Below are positions 26,751 through 35,201 of a DNA stretch of 48,185 bases, piece by piece; the first letter of the stretch is position 1; each line of letters starts with the position of its first letter. The stretch lies in NCBI GenBank assembly GCA_903867985.1, contig CAIPTO010000101.1, positions 1 through 48,185 on the forward strand, in the 5' to 3' direction. This DNA comes from an uncultured Elusimicrobia bacterium (lineage in GTDB: Bacteria; Elusimicrobiota; Elusimicrobia; Elusimicrobiales; UBA9959). Under the pieces are notes generated by a model. It saw nothing but the letters and a program-made list of their open reading frames with translations, ran no database searches and was not told where the DNA came from. Made by a program: the position numbers and the translations under genes.

Positions 26751-27722
26751 ATGCTTGAAGACGCGAAAGCAAAATTTCTTATTTATACCGGAATATTCCT
26801 GGCCTTTATCGGCGCCACAGGCAACGCTTTTGAAGTCGAGCCGATACATAATCTTTTTTATATTTTCGCCTGGTGGGCCTATATCTTAATCATCGACGCG
26901 GTAATATACAGAATAAAAGGCGATTCGCTCATCGTTTCCAGGATGGATGAATTCTGGTTCCTCTCCGCTTGGTCGGTCTTCATCTGGTCTCTATTCGAAC
27001 TGGCCAACCTGCGCCTTCAAAATTGGCAATACATGTTCATCCCGTCCGATAAATCTCTGCGGTGGACCGGCTACTTCCTCGCCTATGCCACCGTCCTGCC
27101 GGGACTGTTCGAAACCACGGAACTTCTGGCCTCGACCGGGCTGGCCAGCCGCGCGAAAAGTTTCTCCCTGCGCGTGACCCCGGGACTCCTCAAAAAAATA
27201 TACCTGGCCGGGGCCGCGGCCCTCATCCTGCCTATGATCCTGCCGCGGTATTTCTTCGCCCTTATCTGGGTAGCGTTCACCTTACTGCTTGAGCCGATAA
27301 ACTATCGCCTCGGACTTCGCTCCCTTTTACGCGACCTGGAGAGAGGTACCCCGGGCAAACTCTATCAATTGCTCGCCGGAGGCTTTATCTGCGGATTACT
27401 CTGGGAATTCTGGAATTTCAAAGCTGGCGCCAAATGGATATACACCGTACCGCTGGCGGGGAATTTAAAGCTTTTTGAGATGCCGGTAGCAGGTTATATC
27501 GGCTTCCCGCTCTTTGCCGTGGAATGCTACGCCATGTACAACTTTATCTCCTGCCTGCGGAGGGGAAAAACCTGGGAGCAGGACGCGCAGGAAGCCAATA
27601 CCGGACCTAAAGCCCCTCTATGGCTGCTTGTTGGAGCGGCCGTATTGTCGCTAACAACCTTTTATACTGCCGCCAAGATCATAGACGCTCATACTGTCCG
27701 TCTGTACATCGCATATTTATAA
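26751..27722 (+). CDS. Uncharacterised eight-span membrane protein
   Basis: A 323-residue hydrophobic protein with about eight spans, rich in Trp, Phe and Tyr. Charged residues inside or near spans stand out: FIWSLFELANLRLQNWQY, LLWEFWNFKAGAKWIY and GFPLFAVECYAMYNF. Such buried Glu/Trp patterns recall membrane-embedded enzymes, but I recognise no family. GGAGG precedes the ATG by six bases, so translation is strong. It follows murG by 63 bases and may be transcribed with the dcw genes. A hairpin lies downstream. Confidence 0.75.
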   Translation: MLEDAKAKFLIYTGIFLAFIGATGNAFEVEPIHNLFYIFAWWAYILIIDAVIYRIKGDSLIVSRMDEFWFLSAWSVFIWSLFELANLRLQNWQYMFIPSDKSLRWTGYFLAYATVLPGLFETTELLASTGLASRAKSFSLRVTPGLLKKIYLAGAAALILPMILPRYFFALIWVAFTLLLEPINYRLGLRSLLRDLERGTPGKLYQLLAGGFICGLLWEFWNFKAGAKWIYTVPLAGNLKLFEMPVAGYIGFPLFAVECYAMYNFISCLRRGKTWEQDAQEANTGPKAPLWLLVGAAVLSLTTFYTAAKIIDAHTVRLYIAYL

Positions 27723-27810
27723 GCGGCCTCTATCATGCGCATTTATCCGTGAGTTATATGTTTTTCAGTAACTACCCTCTAATTTTTAATCATAACAGCG
27801 TCTTACATCC

Positions 27811-27855
27811 GTCAGTCAAAGGGGGCCTTTGGGCCTATCTTTGATTGGGTCTGAC
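27811..27855 (+). terminator. Imperfect hairpin upstream of protease promoter
   Basis: Nested arms GTCAG/CTGAC (27811-27815, 27851-27855) and CAAAG/CTTTG enclose GGCC-TTTG-GGCC. There is no T-tract after it, so it may be a terminator remnant or an operator just before the -35 box at 27861. Confidence 0.4.
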
Positions 27856-27860
27856 GACTA

Positions 27861-27889
27861 TTGACATTTCTCAGGCCGGGGTGTATAAC
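27861..27889 (+). promoter_or_regulatory. Sigma70 promoter of the secreted protease
   Basis: A perfect TTGACA, a 17-base spacer and TATAAC, with transcription predicted near 27896 and a leader of ~36 bases before the ATG at 27932. Confidence 0.8.
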
Positions 27890-27931
27890 ATACCTGTCAG
27901 GCAGCTAAAATAAAATGGGCTCGAGGAATTT

Positions 27932-28954
27932 ATGAAAAGAACGCTGAAAGCCGCACTTGCTCTGTCTGTGATCTCCACTATATTCTCAACTATATCTTTC
28001 GCGTACGACAAAAGCATATACGGAAACGACGACCGCGTGGAGCTTTTCTCCGCCGCTCCTAAGATAGCCGCGCTGGCGGATTCCGTGGTTTCCTTCTGGA
28101 ACTCGGCCAGAGTGCAGTATGACTCTGCCTCTAAAACCTTCTCCCTTAAAACGGTAAATTTCGGCGACGCGTACAAACTCTGCCCCGAAGAAAAGTTCCG
28201 CGAGCAACCCATGGGCGCTTTCTGTTCCGGCTCCCTGGTGGGCGATGATCTGGTTATGACCGCCGGGCACTGCATAACCAACCAGGCCAAGTGCGACGAT
28301 ACCAAGATCGTCTTCGGTTTCGCTCTCAAGGACGCAAACGGCGAAGCCACGACCAAAATGGAGCAGGATGCCGTCTACACCTGTAAAAAAATAATCACGC
28401 GCTTCCTGGGCAGTGAACCCGGCTCCGTAAACCCCGACGGACAGCGCCTCGGCCCCGATTACGCGCTTATCCAGCTTGACCGGAAAGTCATTGGCCACAA
28501 GCCCTTGGCAGTAAACAGGAAACAGAATCTTAAAAAAGGTGCCAAGATGATGGTCATCGGCCACCCCGTGGGCCTGCCACTTAAGATCGCGGCCAGCGCC
28601 TCTGTCAGAGACGCTTCCCCGGCAGGGTATTTTGTCGCGGATCTCGACACCTTCGGCGGAAACTCCGGCTCGCCGGTTTTCAATGCGGCTACAAACCTTA
28701 TAGAGGGCATACTGGTCCGCGGCGATGAGGATTTCCAGTCCACCCCGGCCGGTTGCACAACTGTGGCCGTCTACCCCCAGAATGGCGGCCGCGGCGAGGA
28801 TGTGACCAAAGTCTCCGCACTGGAGTCCTTTATACCGACGCCCGGAAAGAAGAGCGGATCCACTGAAACTATTTCCCGGGATATGAAAACGGTTATTGAA
28901 GCACCTGAGGGGCAGGAAGACTTCAACAGGCGTTTCGAAGCGAATTTCCAGTAA
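27932..28954 (+). CDS. Secreted trypsin-like serine protease
   Basis: A 340-residue protein with a signal peptide (residues 1-~24, cut after ISFA) and a chymotrypsin-fold domain. The triad is visible: His in MTAGHC (~112), Asp in GPDYALIQL (~176) and Ser in FGGNSGSPVF (~246). Several cysteines (CPEE, FCSGS, GHC, KCDD, YTCKK, GCTT) could form disulfides after export. The C-terminal ~60 residues are polar and have no recognisable domain. It has its own near-consensus promoter and GAGGA ribosome site, so it is a stand-alone gene. It would act in the periplasm or outside the cell; substrate unknown. Confidence 0.9.
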   Translation: MKRTLKAALALSVISTIFSTISFAYDKSIYGNDDRVELFSAAPKIAALADSVVSFWNSARVQYDSASKTFSLKTVNFGDAYKLCPEEKFREQPMGAFCSGSLVGDDLVMTAGHCITNQAKCDDTKIVFGFALKDANGEATTKMEQDAVYTCKKIITRFLGSEPGSVNPDGQRLGPDYALIQLDRKVIGHKPLAVNRKQNLKKGAKMMVIGHPVGLPLKIAASASVRDASPAGYFVADLDTFGGNSGSPVFNAATNLIEGILVRGDEDFQSTPAGCTTVAVYPQNGGRGEDVTKVSALESFIPTPGKKSGSTETISRDMKTVIEAPEGQEDFNRRFEANFQ

Positions 28955-28964
28955 GATTTAAAGG

Positions 28965-29037
28965 CGCCATAGGCCTTAAGCCGTACGCTATTAGGGGTTC
29001 CCTTCTATAGCCTATCGGAATATGCCTGTGGCGTTTT
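28965..29037 (+). terminator. Branched hairpin terminator after protease gene
   Basis: CGCCATAGGC (28965-28974) pairs with GCCTGTGGCG (29024-29033) through one wobble, followed by TTTT. An inner stem AGGGG/CCCTT lies between. It is ten bases after the stop. Confidence 0.55.
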
Positions 29038-29124
29038 GTGTTTAATAACGCCGCACCGCCATACCGTACGGTTATGACCTAAAAGTGATATAATTATTTT
29101 CTAAAACAAAGCTAAGAGGGGAAT

Positions 29125-29670
29125 ATGAAAACAATATTAACCGCAATTATATTTTTAGGCTTGACCTCCGGCTTCTCCATGGCTGGGGACAGAAAAACCA
29201 CAGAATGCCCCATGACGGCTAAAAGTAAAAAATGCGCGGTCTGCCCGGAGAAATTGAAAGGCGTGCGAACCGTAAGCCGGAACACGGCGAATGGCGTGGA
29301 AATAACCATGTCCGCCGTGGACAAAGAACTCGCCGCGAGGATTCAGGAAATGGCTCTGGTCCACTACAACGCTAAAGACACCCTGGACGCCAACTGCCCG
29401 GGCCGCGTGGAAGGCGCCCGAACGAACATAATAAACACTGAAACCGGAGCAAAAGTGGAAATTACCGGCACGACTCCGGAAATGATCAAGAAGATCCAGG
29501 AAGCTTCCGTGAAAGGGCATGGGATGTCAATCTCCGCCGGGGAAATAAAAAAAGGCCCTGTCAAAAAATCTGAGCGATCGGTTAGATATATCTGTCCCAT
29601 GGGTTGCGCGACCTCGGACAAACCGGGCAAGTGCCCGAAATGCGGGATGCAGATGCAGGAGAAGAAGTAA
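29125..29670 (+). CDS. Secreted metal-binding protein with duplicated domain
   Basis: A 181-residue exported protein: signal peptide (residues 1-~20), two related ~45-residue units, and a C-terminal heavy-metal-binding domain. The units start CPEKLKGVRTVSRNTANGVE and CPGRVEGARTNIINTETGAK and share the same spacing to a helix (AARIQEM / IKKIQEA). The end YICPMGCATSDKPGKCPKCG matches the small cysteine motif found at the N-termini of copper ATPases and CusB-like proteins (usually YTCPMHP...GKCPKCGM). It likely binds Cu, Zn or a similar metal in the periplasm. GAGGGG precedes the ATG, and TATAAT lies at 29089. A Crp-type regulator follows seven bases later. Confidence 0.82.
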   Translation: MKTILTAIIFLGLTSGFSMAGDRKTTECPMTAKSKKCAVCPEKLKGVRTVSRNTANGVEITMSAVDKELAARIQEMALVHYNAKDTLDANCPGRVEGARTNIINTETGAKVEITGTTPEMIKKIQEASVKGHGMSISAGEIKKGPVKKSERSVRYICPMGCATSDKPGKCPKCGMQMQEKK

Positions 29671-29677
29671 AAACGCC

Positions 29678-30349
29678 ATGGTTACGAAAATGCTCCGCAA
29701 AGTTTGCTTTTTTAAAACCCTGACGCCGAGGGAAATAAACCAGATCCTGTCCATCGCCAGGCTTAAGCGTTACAAAAGCGGCGATCTGGTATTCATGAAG
29801 GAAGATATCGGCAACAATTTTTTCATAGTGAAGTCAGGGCGGATAAAGATTTACACCTCCATAGGATCGGAGAAAAAAAAGACATTCGCTTTTCTTAAAA
29901 AAGGGGACTTCTTCGGAGAGATGTCGCTGTTGGGCGGCAAAGTCCGCTCAGCCTCCGCCCGGGCCGTGGAAGAAAGCGAACTCCTGGTAATATCAAAGAA
30001 TAACTTCAAGGAGCTTATCCGTCAGAGTCCGGATTTTACCCTAAAACTGCTTTACACGCTGGCGAACCGCCTTAATAAGACCGACAAAGAAATAGAGTCA
30101 ATGCTGTTCCATAACATTCTGGGCCGTCTGGCCGAAGCTATAATAGATTTAACCAAGGACAACCACGCCAAAATCATAAAGATAGCCATAGACCAGAACG
30201 AACTGGCGGAATACATGGGAACCACCCGCGTACCGGTCTGCAGGGCCATAAATACGCTCAAGCGCAGCGGAGTAATAGAATACCGTAGGGGAGAACTCAC
30301 GGTATTGAGCATGGATAAGCTCCGCTCGATTTCCGGCAACGCCGTATGA
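29678..30349 (+). CDS. Crp/Fnr-family transcriptional regulator
   Basis: A 223-residue regulator with an N-terminal cyclic-nucleotide-binding-like beta barrel (residues ~12-125, including GDFFGEMSLLGGKVRSASARA) and a C-terminal winged helix (~150-215) with recognition segment MGTTRVPVCRAINTLKRSGVI. The GE...RSA pattern of the phosphate-binding cassette is kept, so a cyclic nucleotide ligand is possible; there is no N-terminal cysteine cluster of the FNR type. It is seven bases after the metal-binding protein and overlaps hisS by four bases (ATGA), so it is coupled to both. Confidence 0.93.
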   Translation: MVTKMLRKVCFFKTLTPREINQILSIARLKRYKSGDLVFMKEDIGNNFFIVKSGRIKIYTSIGSEKKKTFAFLKKGDFFGEMSLLGGKVRSASARAVEESELLVISKNNFKELIRQSPDFTLKLLYTLANRLNKTDKEIESMLFHNILGRLAEAIIDLTKDNHAKIIKIAIDQNELAEYMGTTRVPVCRAINTLKRSGVIEYRRGELTVLSMDKLRSISGNAV

Positions 30350-31605
30350 ACATACACTCCCTCAGGGGTTTTAGAGATTTATTACCGCCCGAATCGACCC
30401 TGTTCGCGTGCATAGAGGCCTCGGCCCGGGAGGTCTTCGCGCTTTACGGATACCAGGAGATACGGATCCCCACCATAGAATCCAAAGAATTATTCGTCAA
30501 ATCCACCGGAGACACCACCGATATCGTTGAAAAAGAAATGTACGCCTTCACCGACCAGGGAGGCAGGGAGGTTGCGGTGCGCCCCGAGGGCACTCCTGGC
30601 GTAGTCCGCGCTTACATAGAGCAAAACCTGAGCCAGAGCGGCAGGAACGGAAAATATTTTTATATAGGCAACATGTTCAGAGCAGAGCGCCCCCAGGCCG
30701 GCCGCTACCGCGAGTTCACGCAAATAGGGGCCGAATATATCGGCAACGCGTCCCCATTTGCCGACGCTGAAACCATCACCCTGCTGGTGAGGCTGCTGGA
30801 AAAAGCCGGCTTGCCCGGACTTTCCGTGGAGATAAATTCTCTCGGCTGCGGAGAGTGCCGCAAGAGCTACCGCGAAATCCTGTTAAATCATCTCAAGGCC
30901 AACATCGCCACACTCTGCGAGCCGTGTAAAAATCGGATAGACCGCAATCCGCTCCGGGCTCTGGATTGCAAGATAGACGGCCCCGCCCTGGCTGAAAAAG
31001 CCCCGAAACTTACCCTATGCGCGCCCTGCGCCGAACATTTTGACAGGACCCGGACACTGCTGAAATCTTCGGGAGTGGAATTCACGGTTAACCTGAATAT
31101 GGTCCGCGGCCTGGATTATTACACCCGCACCGTGTTTGAAGTTAAGAGTTCGGCGCTGGGAAGCCAGGACGCCGTTGCCGGCGGCGGACGTTACGACGAT
31201 CTTGTCAAATCCATGGGCGGCCCGCAGGCCCCGGCCATCGGCTGGGCCATGGGCGTGGACCGCGTGGCCATGCTGTTGAAGGACAAAGCTCCGGCAACGG
31301 CTCCGGCCGTGTTCGTGATTGCGGCCTCCAAAGAAGCTCAGGACGCGGCCTTTAAAATCCTGGGCGAACTGCGCGCGCAGAATATAAGCGCCGATTTCTC
31401 AAATTTAGAGCTGAGCCTTAAATCCCAGCTCCGCTCCGCCGACAGATCAGGCGCCGTCATCGCCGTCCTTCTTGGCGAGGAAGAAGTACGGAATTCCGTC
31501 TGCGCCATAAAGTTCCTCAAGGAAAAGCGCGAACAGCAGATAGTGCCGGCAGCCGGACTTATCACCGAATTGAAACAAATTCTCGGCAACGCCCCGACGC
31601 CGTAA
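30346..31605 (+). CDS. hisS: Histidine-tRNA ligase
   Basis: A 419-residue class II synthetase. Motif 2 is seen in GKYFYIGNMFRAERPQAGRYREFTQIG; the histidine-specific blocks RPEGTPGVVRAY (motif region, residues ~77-88), MVRGLDYYTRTVFE and GGGRYDDLV are intact, and the C-terminal anticodon domain is complete. Length is normal. The start overlaps the preceding regulator, and aspS follows eleven bases later, the common hisS-aspS pair. Confidence 0.98.
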   Translation: MNIHSLRGFRDLLPPESTLFACIEASAREVFALYGYQEIRIPTIESKELFVKSTGDTTDIVEKEMYAFTDQGGREVAVRPEGTPGVVRAYIEQNLSQSGRNGKYFYIGNMFRAERPQAGRYREFTQIGAEYIGNASPFADAETITLLVRLLEKAGLPGLSVEINSLGCGECRKSYREILLNHLKANIATLCEPCKNRIDRNPLRALDCKIDGPALAEKAPKLTLCAPCAEHFDRTRTLLKSSGVEFTVNLNMVRGLDYYTRTVFEVKSSALGSQDAVAGGGRYDDLVKSMGGPQAPAIGWAMGVDRVAMLLKDKAPATAPAVFVIAASKEAQDAAFKILGELRAQNISADFSNLELSLKSQLRSADRSGAVIAVLLGEEEVRNSVCAIKFLKEKREQQIVPAAGLITELKQILGNAPTP

Positions 31606-31616
31606 CCAGGAGTTAT

Positions 31617-33383
31617 ATGTCAATCACTACCACAACATTCCGCACTCATAACTGCGGGGAACTTACCGCGAACAACATCGGGCAGACCGTCACGCTGTGC
31701 GGCTGGATGGATGTAAAGCGCAACCACGGAGGCGTCATATTCGTGAATCTGCGGGACCTCTACGGCGTCACGCAGGTGGTGGTCAAGCCGGAAAATCCGG
31801 TTTTCAAGTCAGCCGAAGACCTCAAGAGCGAATATGTCCTGAAAGTTACCGGTAAAGTTTCGGCCCGGCCCGGCGCGAACGCCAACAAAGGCATGCCCAC
31901 CGGAGAAATAGAGGTGGAGGCCGGGTCCCTCGATGTGCTGAACGTCTCCCAGCCCCTGCCATTTGAGCTGAGCGAGCACGCCGGGGTCAACGAGGACACC
32001 CGCCTCACCTACCGTTTTCTCGATCTGCGCATGCCCCGCATGGCAAAGAACCTGGTATTAAGGAGCCGTCTCTCACAGGTGGTCCGCAATTACCTCTACG
32101 CCCTCGACTTTAACGAGATAGAAACTCCTATGCTGACCCGCTCTACGCCCGAAGGCGCGCGCGACTTCGTGGTTCCGTCCCGCAACAACCCCGGAAGGTT
32201 CTACGCTCTCCCGCAGTCGCCACAACAGTTCAAGCAGGTGCTGATGATGTCCGGCATGGACCGCTACTTCCAGCTGGCCCGCAATTTCCGCGACGAGGAA
32301 TTACGCTCCGACCGCCAGCCCGAGCACACACAGATAGATCTGGAGATGTCGTTCGTGGATGAGCAGGATATCGCCCACGTGGTCGAAGGCATGATGCAGG
32401 CTGTTTTCGCCCATATAAGCGAAGAGATCTCCGGCCCGTTCCCAGAGATGGAATTTTCAGATGTTATGCTGAAATACGGCTCCGACAAGCCTGATCTGCG
32501 CTACGGCCTTGAGATAAAGGATTGTTCCGATATTTTCAAAACTTCCGCCTTCAAGGTTTTTTCTGAAACCCTGGCGGGGGGCGGCGTCATACGCGCGATA
32601 AAGGGGGAGAAAGGCGCCTCCTTCAGCCGCGGCGACATGGACAAACTGACAGACCTCGCAAAGAAGCACGGCGCCAAAGGCCTGGTCTGGCTGCGCTTTA
32701 AAGATGGAAAATTCGAATCCCCTACGCTTAAATTCATGACGGAAGTCGAACTTGCCGCGCTTAAAGCCATGCTTTCGGTGGGGGAAGGCGACGCGGTATT
32801 CATGGCCGCCGATAAACCCGCAGCGGCTGCGTCCTGCCTCGGAGCGCTGCGCAATGAACTTATTTCCCGCCTGAAACCCGCGCAGATAAAAAAGTGGGCT
32901 TTCCTGTGGGTGCGGCATTTTCCTCTGCTGGAAAAGGACGCTGAGTCCGGCAATTGGACTTTCACGCACAATCCATTTACCGCGCCCATGCCGGAAGAGC
33001 TCCACAAACTGGACACGGACCCCGGTAACGTCCGCTCATGCCAGTACGATCTGGTCCTTAACGGCGTGGAACTTGGCTCCGGTTCGGTCAGGAACCACAC
33101 CCGCGCCCTGCAGGAAAAGATCTTCGCCCTGATGGGTTACGACAAGGAGCAGGTGCAGCGCCGCTTCGGCATGATAGTCAACGCCATGGACTACGGCGCG
33201 CCGCCTCACGGCGGCATAGGCATAGGCTACGACCGGCTAATCGGCATAATCTGCGGCACCGACTCTATCAGGGATGTAATAGCGTTCCCTAAAACCACCA
33301 GCGGCGCCTGCCTGATGAGCGAAGCCCCATCAACGCTGGACGAGAGACAGCTCAAAGAATTGCATCTCAAGATAGAGGCGTAG
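31617..33383 (+). CDS. aspS: Aspartate-tRNA ligase, bacterial type
   Basis: A 588-residue class IIb synthetase with N-terminal OB-fold, catalytic domain carrying the bacterial GAD insertion (residues ~290-410), and class II motifs (FRDEELRSDRQPEHTQIDLE; motif 3 GIGIGYDRLIG). In the OB-fold the tRNA-contacting loop reads VKRNHGGVIF; a histidine at this place (H37 here) is what I recall for non-discriminating enzymes such as that of Pseudomonas aeruginosa (H31), where discriminating enzymes have leucine. Since asnS is also in the window, tRNA specificity deserves attention. AGGAG precedes the ATG. Confidence 0.97.
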   Translation: MSITTTTFRTHNCGELTANNIGQTVTLCGWMDVKRNHGGVIFVNLRDLYGVTQVVVKPENPVFKSAEDLKSEYVLKVTGKVSARPGANANKGMPTGEIEVEAGSLDVLNVSQPLPFELSEHAGVNEDTRLTYRFLDLRMPRMAKNLVLRSRLSQVVRNYLYALDFNEIETPMLTRSTPEGARDFVVPSRNNPGRFYALPQSPQQFKQVLMMSGMDRYFQLARNFRDEELRSDRQPEHTQIDLEMSFVDEQDIAHVVEGMMQAVFAHISEEISGPFPEMEFSDVMLKYGSDKPDLRYGLEIKDCSDIFKTSAFKVFSETLAGGGVIRAIKGEKGASFSRGDMDKLTDLAKKHGAKGLVWLRFKDGKFESPTLKFMTEVELAALKAMLSVGEGDAVFMAADKPAAAASCLGALRNELISRLKPAQIKKWAFLWVRHFPLLEKDAESGNWTFTHNPFTAPMPEELHKLDTDPGNVRSCQYDLVLNGVELGSGSVRNHTRALQEKIFALMGYDKEQVQRRFGMIVNAMDYGAPPHGGIGIGYDRLIGIICGTDSIRDVIAFPKTTSGACLMSEAPSTLDERQLKELHLKIEA

Positions 33384-33389
33384 CAAGCC

Positions 33390-33563
33390 GGATGCAAAAC
33401 CGTCTAGCGGCAAAGCAGTTTGGATGTAAAGCGATCTAGACAAATCACTGAATCGCTATGCCTCTAAGTTGCTAGACGGCTTTGCATCTAAATCGCTGAT
33501 TGGCTGTGCCTCTAAGCTGCTAGATTGCTTTGCGTCTAAATTGCTGATTTGCTATGACATATC
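33390..33563. repeat. 24-bp units nested in a 48-bp repeat, aspS-lipA spacer
   Basis: Four complete 24-bp units (33444-33467, 33468-33491, 33492-33515, 33516-33539) each end in TCTAA; a fifth, partial unit runs into lipA. Odd units share CTGAWT-GCTRTG and even units share GCTAGA-GCTTTGC, so the true period is 48 bp. Inverted copies precede them: GGATGCAAAACCGTCTAGC at 33390-33408 is nearly complementary to 33471-33489. The lipA ATG is the ATG of the fifth unit. Confidence 0.85.
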
Positions 33564-34441
33564 CAGATTGGATCCTTGAAGAGGTAAAAAGGAGCAAGGC
33601 CGGCCTGCGGGACAGTTCTTCGCGCAATACAATAGGGGACCTTGCCAACGCCCGCCTGCACACTGTCTGCGACGAGGCCCTATGCCCTAACAAGGGCAAA
33701 TGCTTCTCGCAGGGAGAGGCGACCTTCCTTATCCTAGGCGACATCTGCACCAGGTCCTGCCGCTTTTGCGCCGTTTCAAAAGCAACACCCGAGCCGCCGG
33801 ACGCCGGCGAACCGCGCCGCGTCGGGGAACTGTCTAAAAAATGGAAACTGAACTATGTCGTCTTCACCTCACCGACACGCGACGACCTGCCCGACGGGGG
33901 GGCCGCGCACTTCGCCGAAACTGTGCGCGAACTGCGCAAAGCCGACCCCGCCATAAAAACGGAACCGCTCATCCCGGATCTTAAGGGCGATATGAAAGCT
34001 CTTGCGACGATACTGGCATCCGGACCGGATGTTTTAGGGCACAACGTGGAAACCGTCCCGGCGCTTTACGCCAAAGTGCGCGCTGGCGCCGATTATAAGC
34101 GTTCTCTGGGGATAATCAAAGCCGCGCGCCGCATGCGCCCGAATATCCTGACCAAATCGGGACTGATGCTGGGTTTGGGGGAAAGCGAAAATGAGATAGA
34201 TAACGCCCTCGCGGATCTGCGGGAGAACGGCTGCGACCTTCTGACTTTAGGGCAGTATCTCGCGCCGTCCAGAAATCATCTGCCTGTTGAACGATATCTA
34301 GCTCCGGAGGAATTCTTATTTTGGGAAGAAAGGGCTGAAAAATTGGGTTTTAAAGCAGCACTTTGCGGACCGCTGGTCAGAAGTTCTTATCGCGCCGGAA
34401 CCCTCTACCGGAAAGCAAGACGGAAGATGGACAGTATTTAA
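33554..34441 (+). CDS. lipA: Lipoyl synthase
   Basis: A 295-residue radical SAM enzyme that inserts two sulfurs into protein-bound octanoyl chains. Both iron-sulfur sites are visible: the auxiliary cluster CDEALCPNKGKC (residues ~37-48) and the radical SAM cluster CTRSCRFC (~63-70); the C-terminal RSSY serine ligand is also present. No lipB or lplA is nearby. The start codon lies in a repeat unit and has no Shine-Dalgarno sequence, which makes its translation control unusual. Confidence 0.97.
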   Translation: MTYPDWILEEVKRSKAGLRDSSSRNTIGDLANARLHTVCDEALCPNKGKCFSQGEATFLILGDICTRSCRFCAVSKATPEPPDAGEPRRVGELSKKWKLNYVVFTSPTRDDLPDGGAAHFAETVRELRKADPAIKTEPLIPDLKGDMKALATILASGPDVLGHNVETVPALYAKVRAGADYKRSLGIIKAARRMRPNILTKSGLMLGLGESENEIDNALADLRENGCDLLTLGQYLAPSRNHLPVERYLAPEEFLFWEERAEKLGFKAALCGPLVRSSYRAGTLYRKARRKMDSI

Positions 34442-34447
34442 TATTTC

Positions 34448-35149
34448 ATGAAAGACGACAGAACAATAACTTTTATATGGATGAAAACGAGCTGGGACTT
34501 CTGCCTGGATAACTATTTTTGCATCCTGCCGGCCATATTGGCTTTCCAGATAATAGCCGTTATGCCCTCGCTTCTGATCTGGAAATATTTTGATAACCGA
34601 TGGTACGCCCTGCCCTGGGAAGTAATGATAGGCGCCCCGATGACAGTGGGAATAAATCTGTTCTTCATAAATCTGAACCGCAATGGGCAGGCGGACTACG
34701 CAGATCTTTTCCGCGGCTTTTCCATTTTTCCGGCCGCCGTGTCAGTTTCCTTCGCTTACGGACTGATTGTTACCGCCGGACTGGTAATGCTGGTTATCCC
34801 CGGAGTAATCTGGGGCCTCAAGTATATTTTCTCCCAATATTCTGTTATTTACAAAAGGACAGGTTTTAAAGCCTCTTTCTTGCACAGCTCACTTATCACC
34901 AACGGTTTTAAAGAGAGACTTCTGCCTGTAGCTCTGCTGTGGGTTACGCTGGAAACACTCACCCCTGGCATTATGAAGGCCGAAGGCTCAATAACCAGCA
35001 TGCGGCTGGTCCTTGATCTTAAGCCGTGGGCCGTGACAGCATTTACATTAAAGACTCTGGTCTTCCTGCCCTGGCTTGATATGGTGCTGGTCAGAGCCTA
35101 CCTCGACCTGGTAAAACACAATGAACGACAAGTGATTCGCGGCGAGTGA
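34448..35149 (+). CDS. Uncharacterised membrane protein, DUF975-like pattern
   Basis: A 233-residue protein with five or six spans. The segment VMLVIPGVIWGLKYIFSQYSVIYKRTGFKASFLHSS matches the general pattern of DUF975/YciC-type membrane proteins (IPG-x-x-x...x-Y...A-x-x-x-S), whose function is unknown. It begins six bases after lipA and is probably cotranscribed. No catalytic residues can be pointed to. Family assignment is tentative. Confidence 0.7.
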   Translation: MKDDRTITFIWMKTSWDFCLDNYFCILPAILAFQIIAVMPSLLIWKYFDNRWYALPWEVMIGAPMTVGINLFFINLNRNGQADYADLFRGFSIFPAAVSVSFAYGLIVTAGLVMLVIPGVIWGLKYIFSQYSVIYKRTGFKASFLHSSLITNGFKERLLPVALLWVTLETLTPGIMKAEGSITSMRLVLDLKPWAVTAFTLKTLVFLPWLDMVLVRAYLDLVKHNERQVIRGE

Positions 35150-35162
35150 TTTATAATCGGCG

Positions 35163-35199
35163 CTGCCGCGCTGTCTTCCTGCCGCTCTGCCGCGCTAAT
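35163..35199. repeat. GACAGCAA-family degenerate repeat before radical SAM gene
   Basis: CTGCCGCGCTGTCTTCCTGCC and CTCTGCCGCGCTAA: the same GCCGCGCTGTCTT and TGCCGCGCTAA words as at 4417-4452. It fills most of the 52-base spacer before the gene at 35202 and leaves no room for a normal ribosome site. Confidence 0.65.
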
Positions 35200-35201
35200 C
35201 T

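Noticed and set aside
32457-33100. Two long minus-strand ORFs (182 and 199 aa) inside aspS
   Set aside because: They overlap each other and the aspS GAD domain in antisense; typical shadows in GC-rich DNA.
33390-33563. CRISPR array
   Set aside because: The units are directly adjacent, with no unique spacers, and no cas genes are present.
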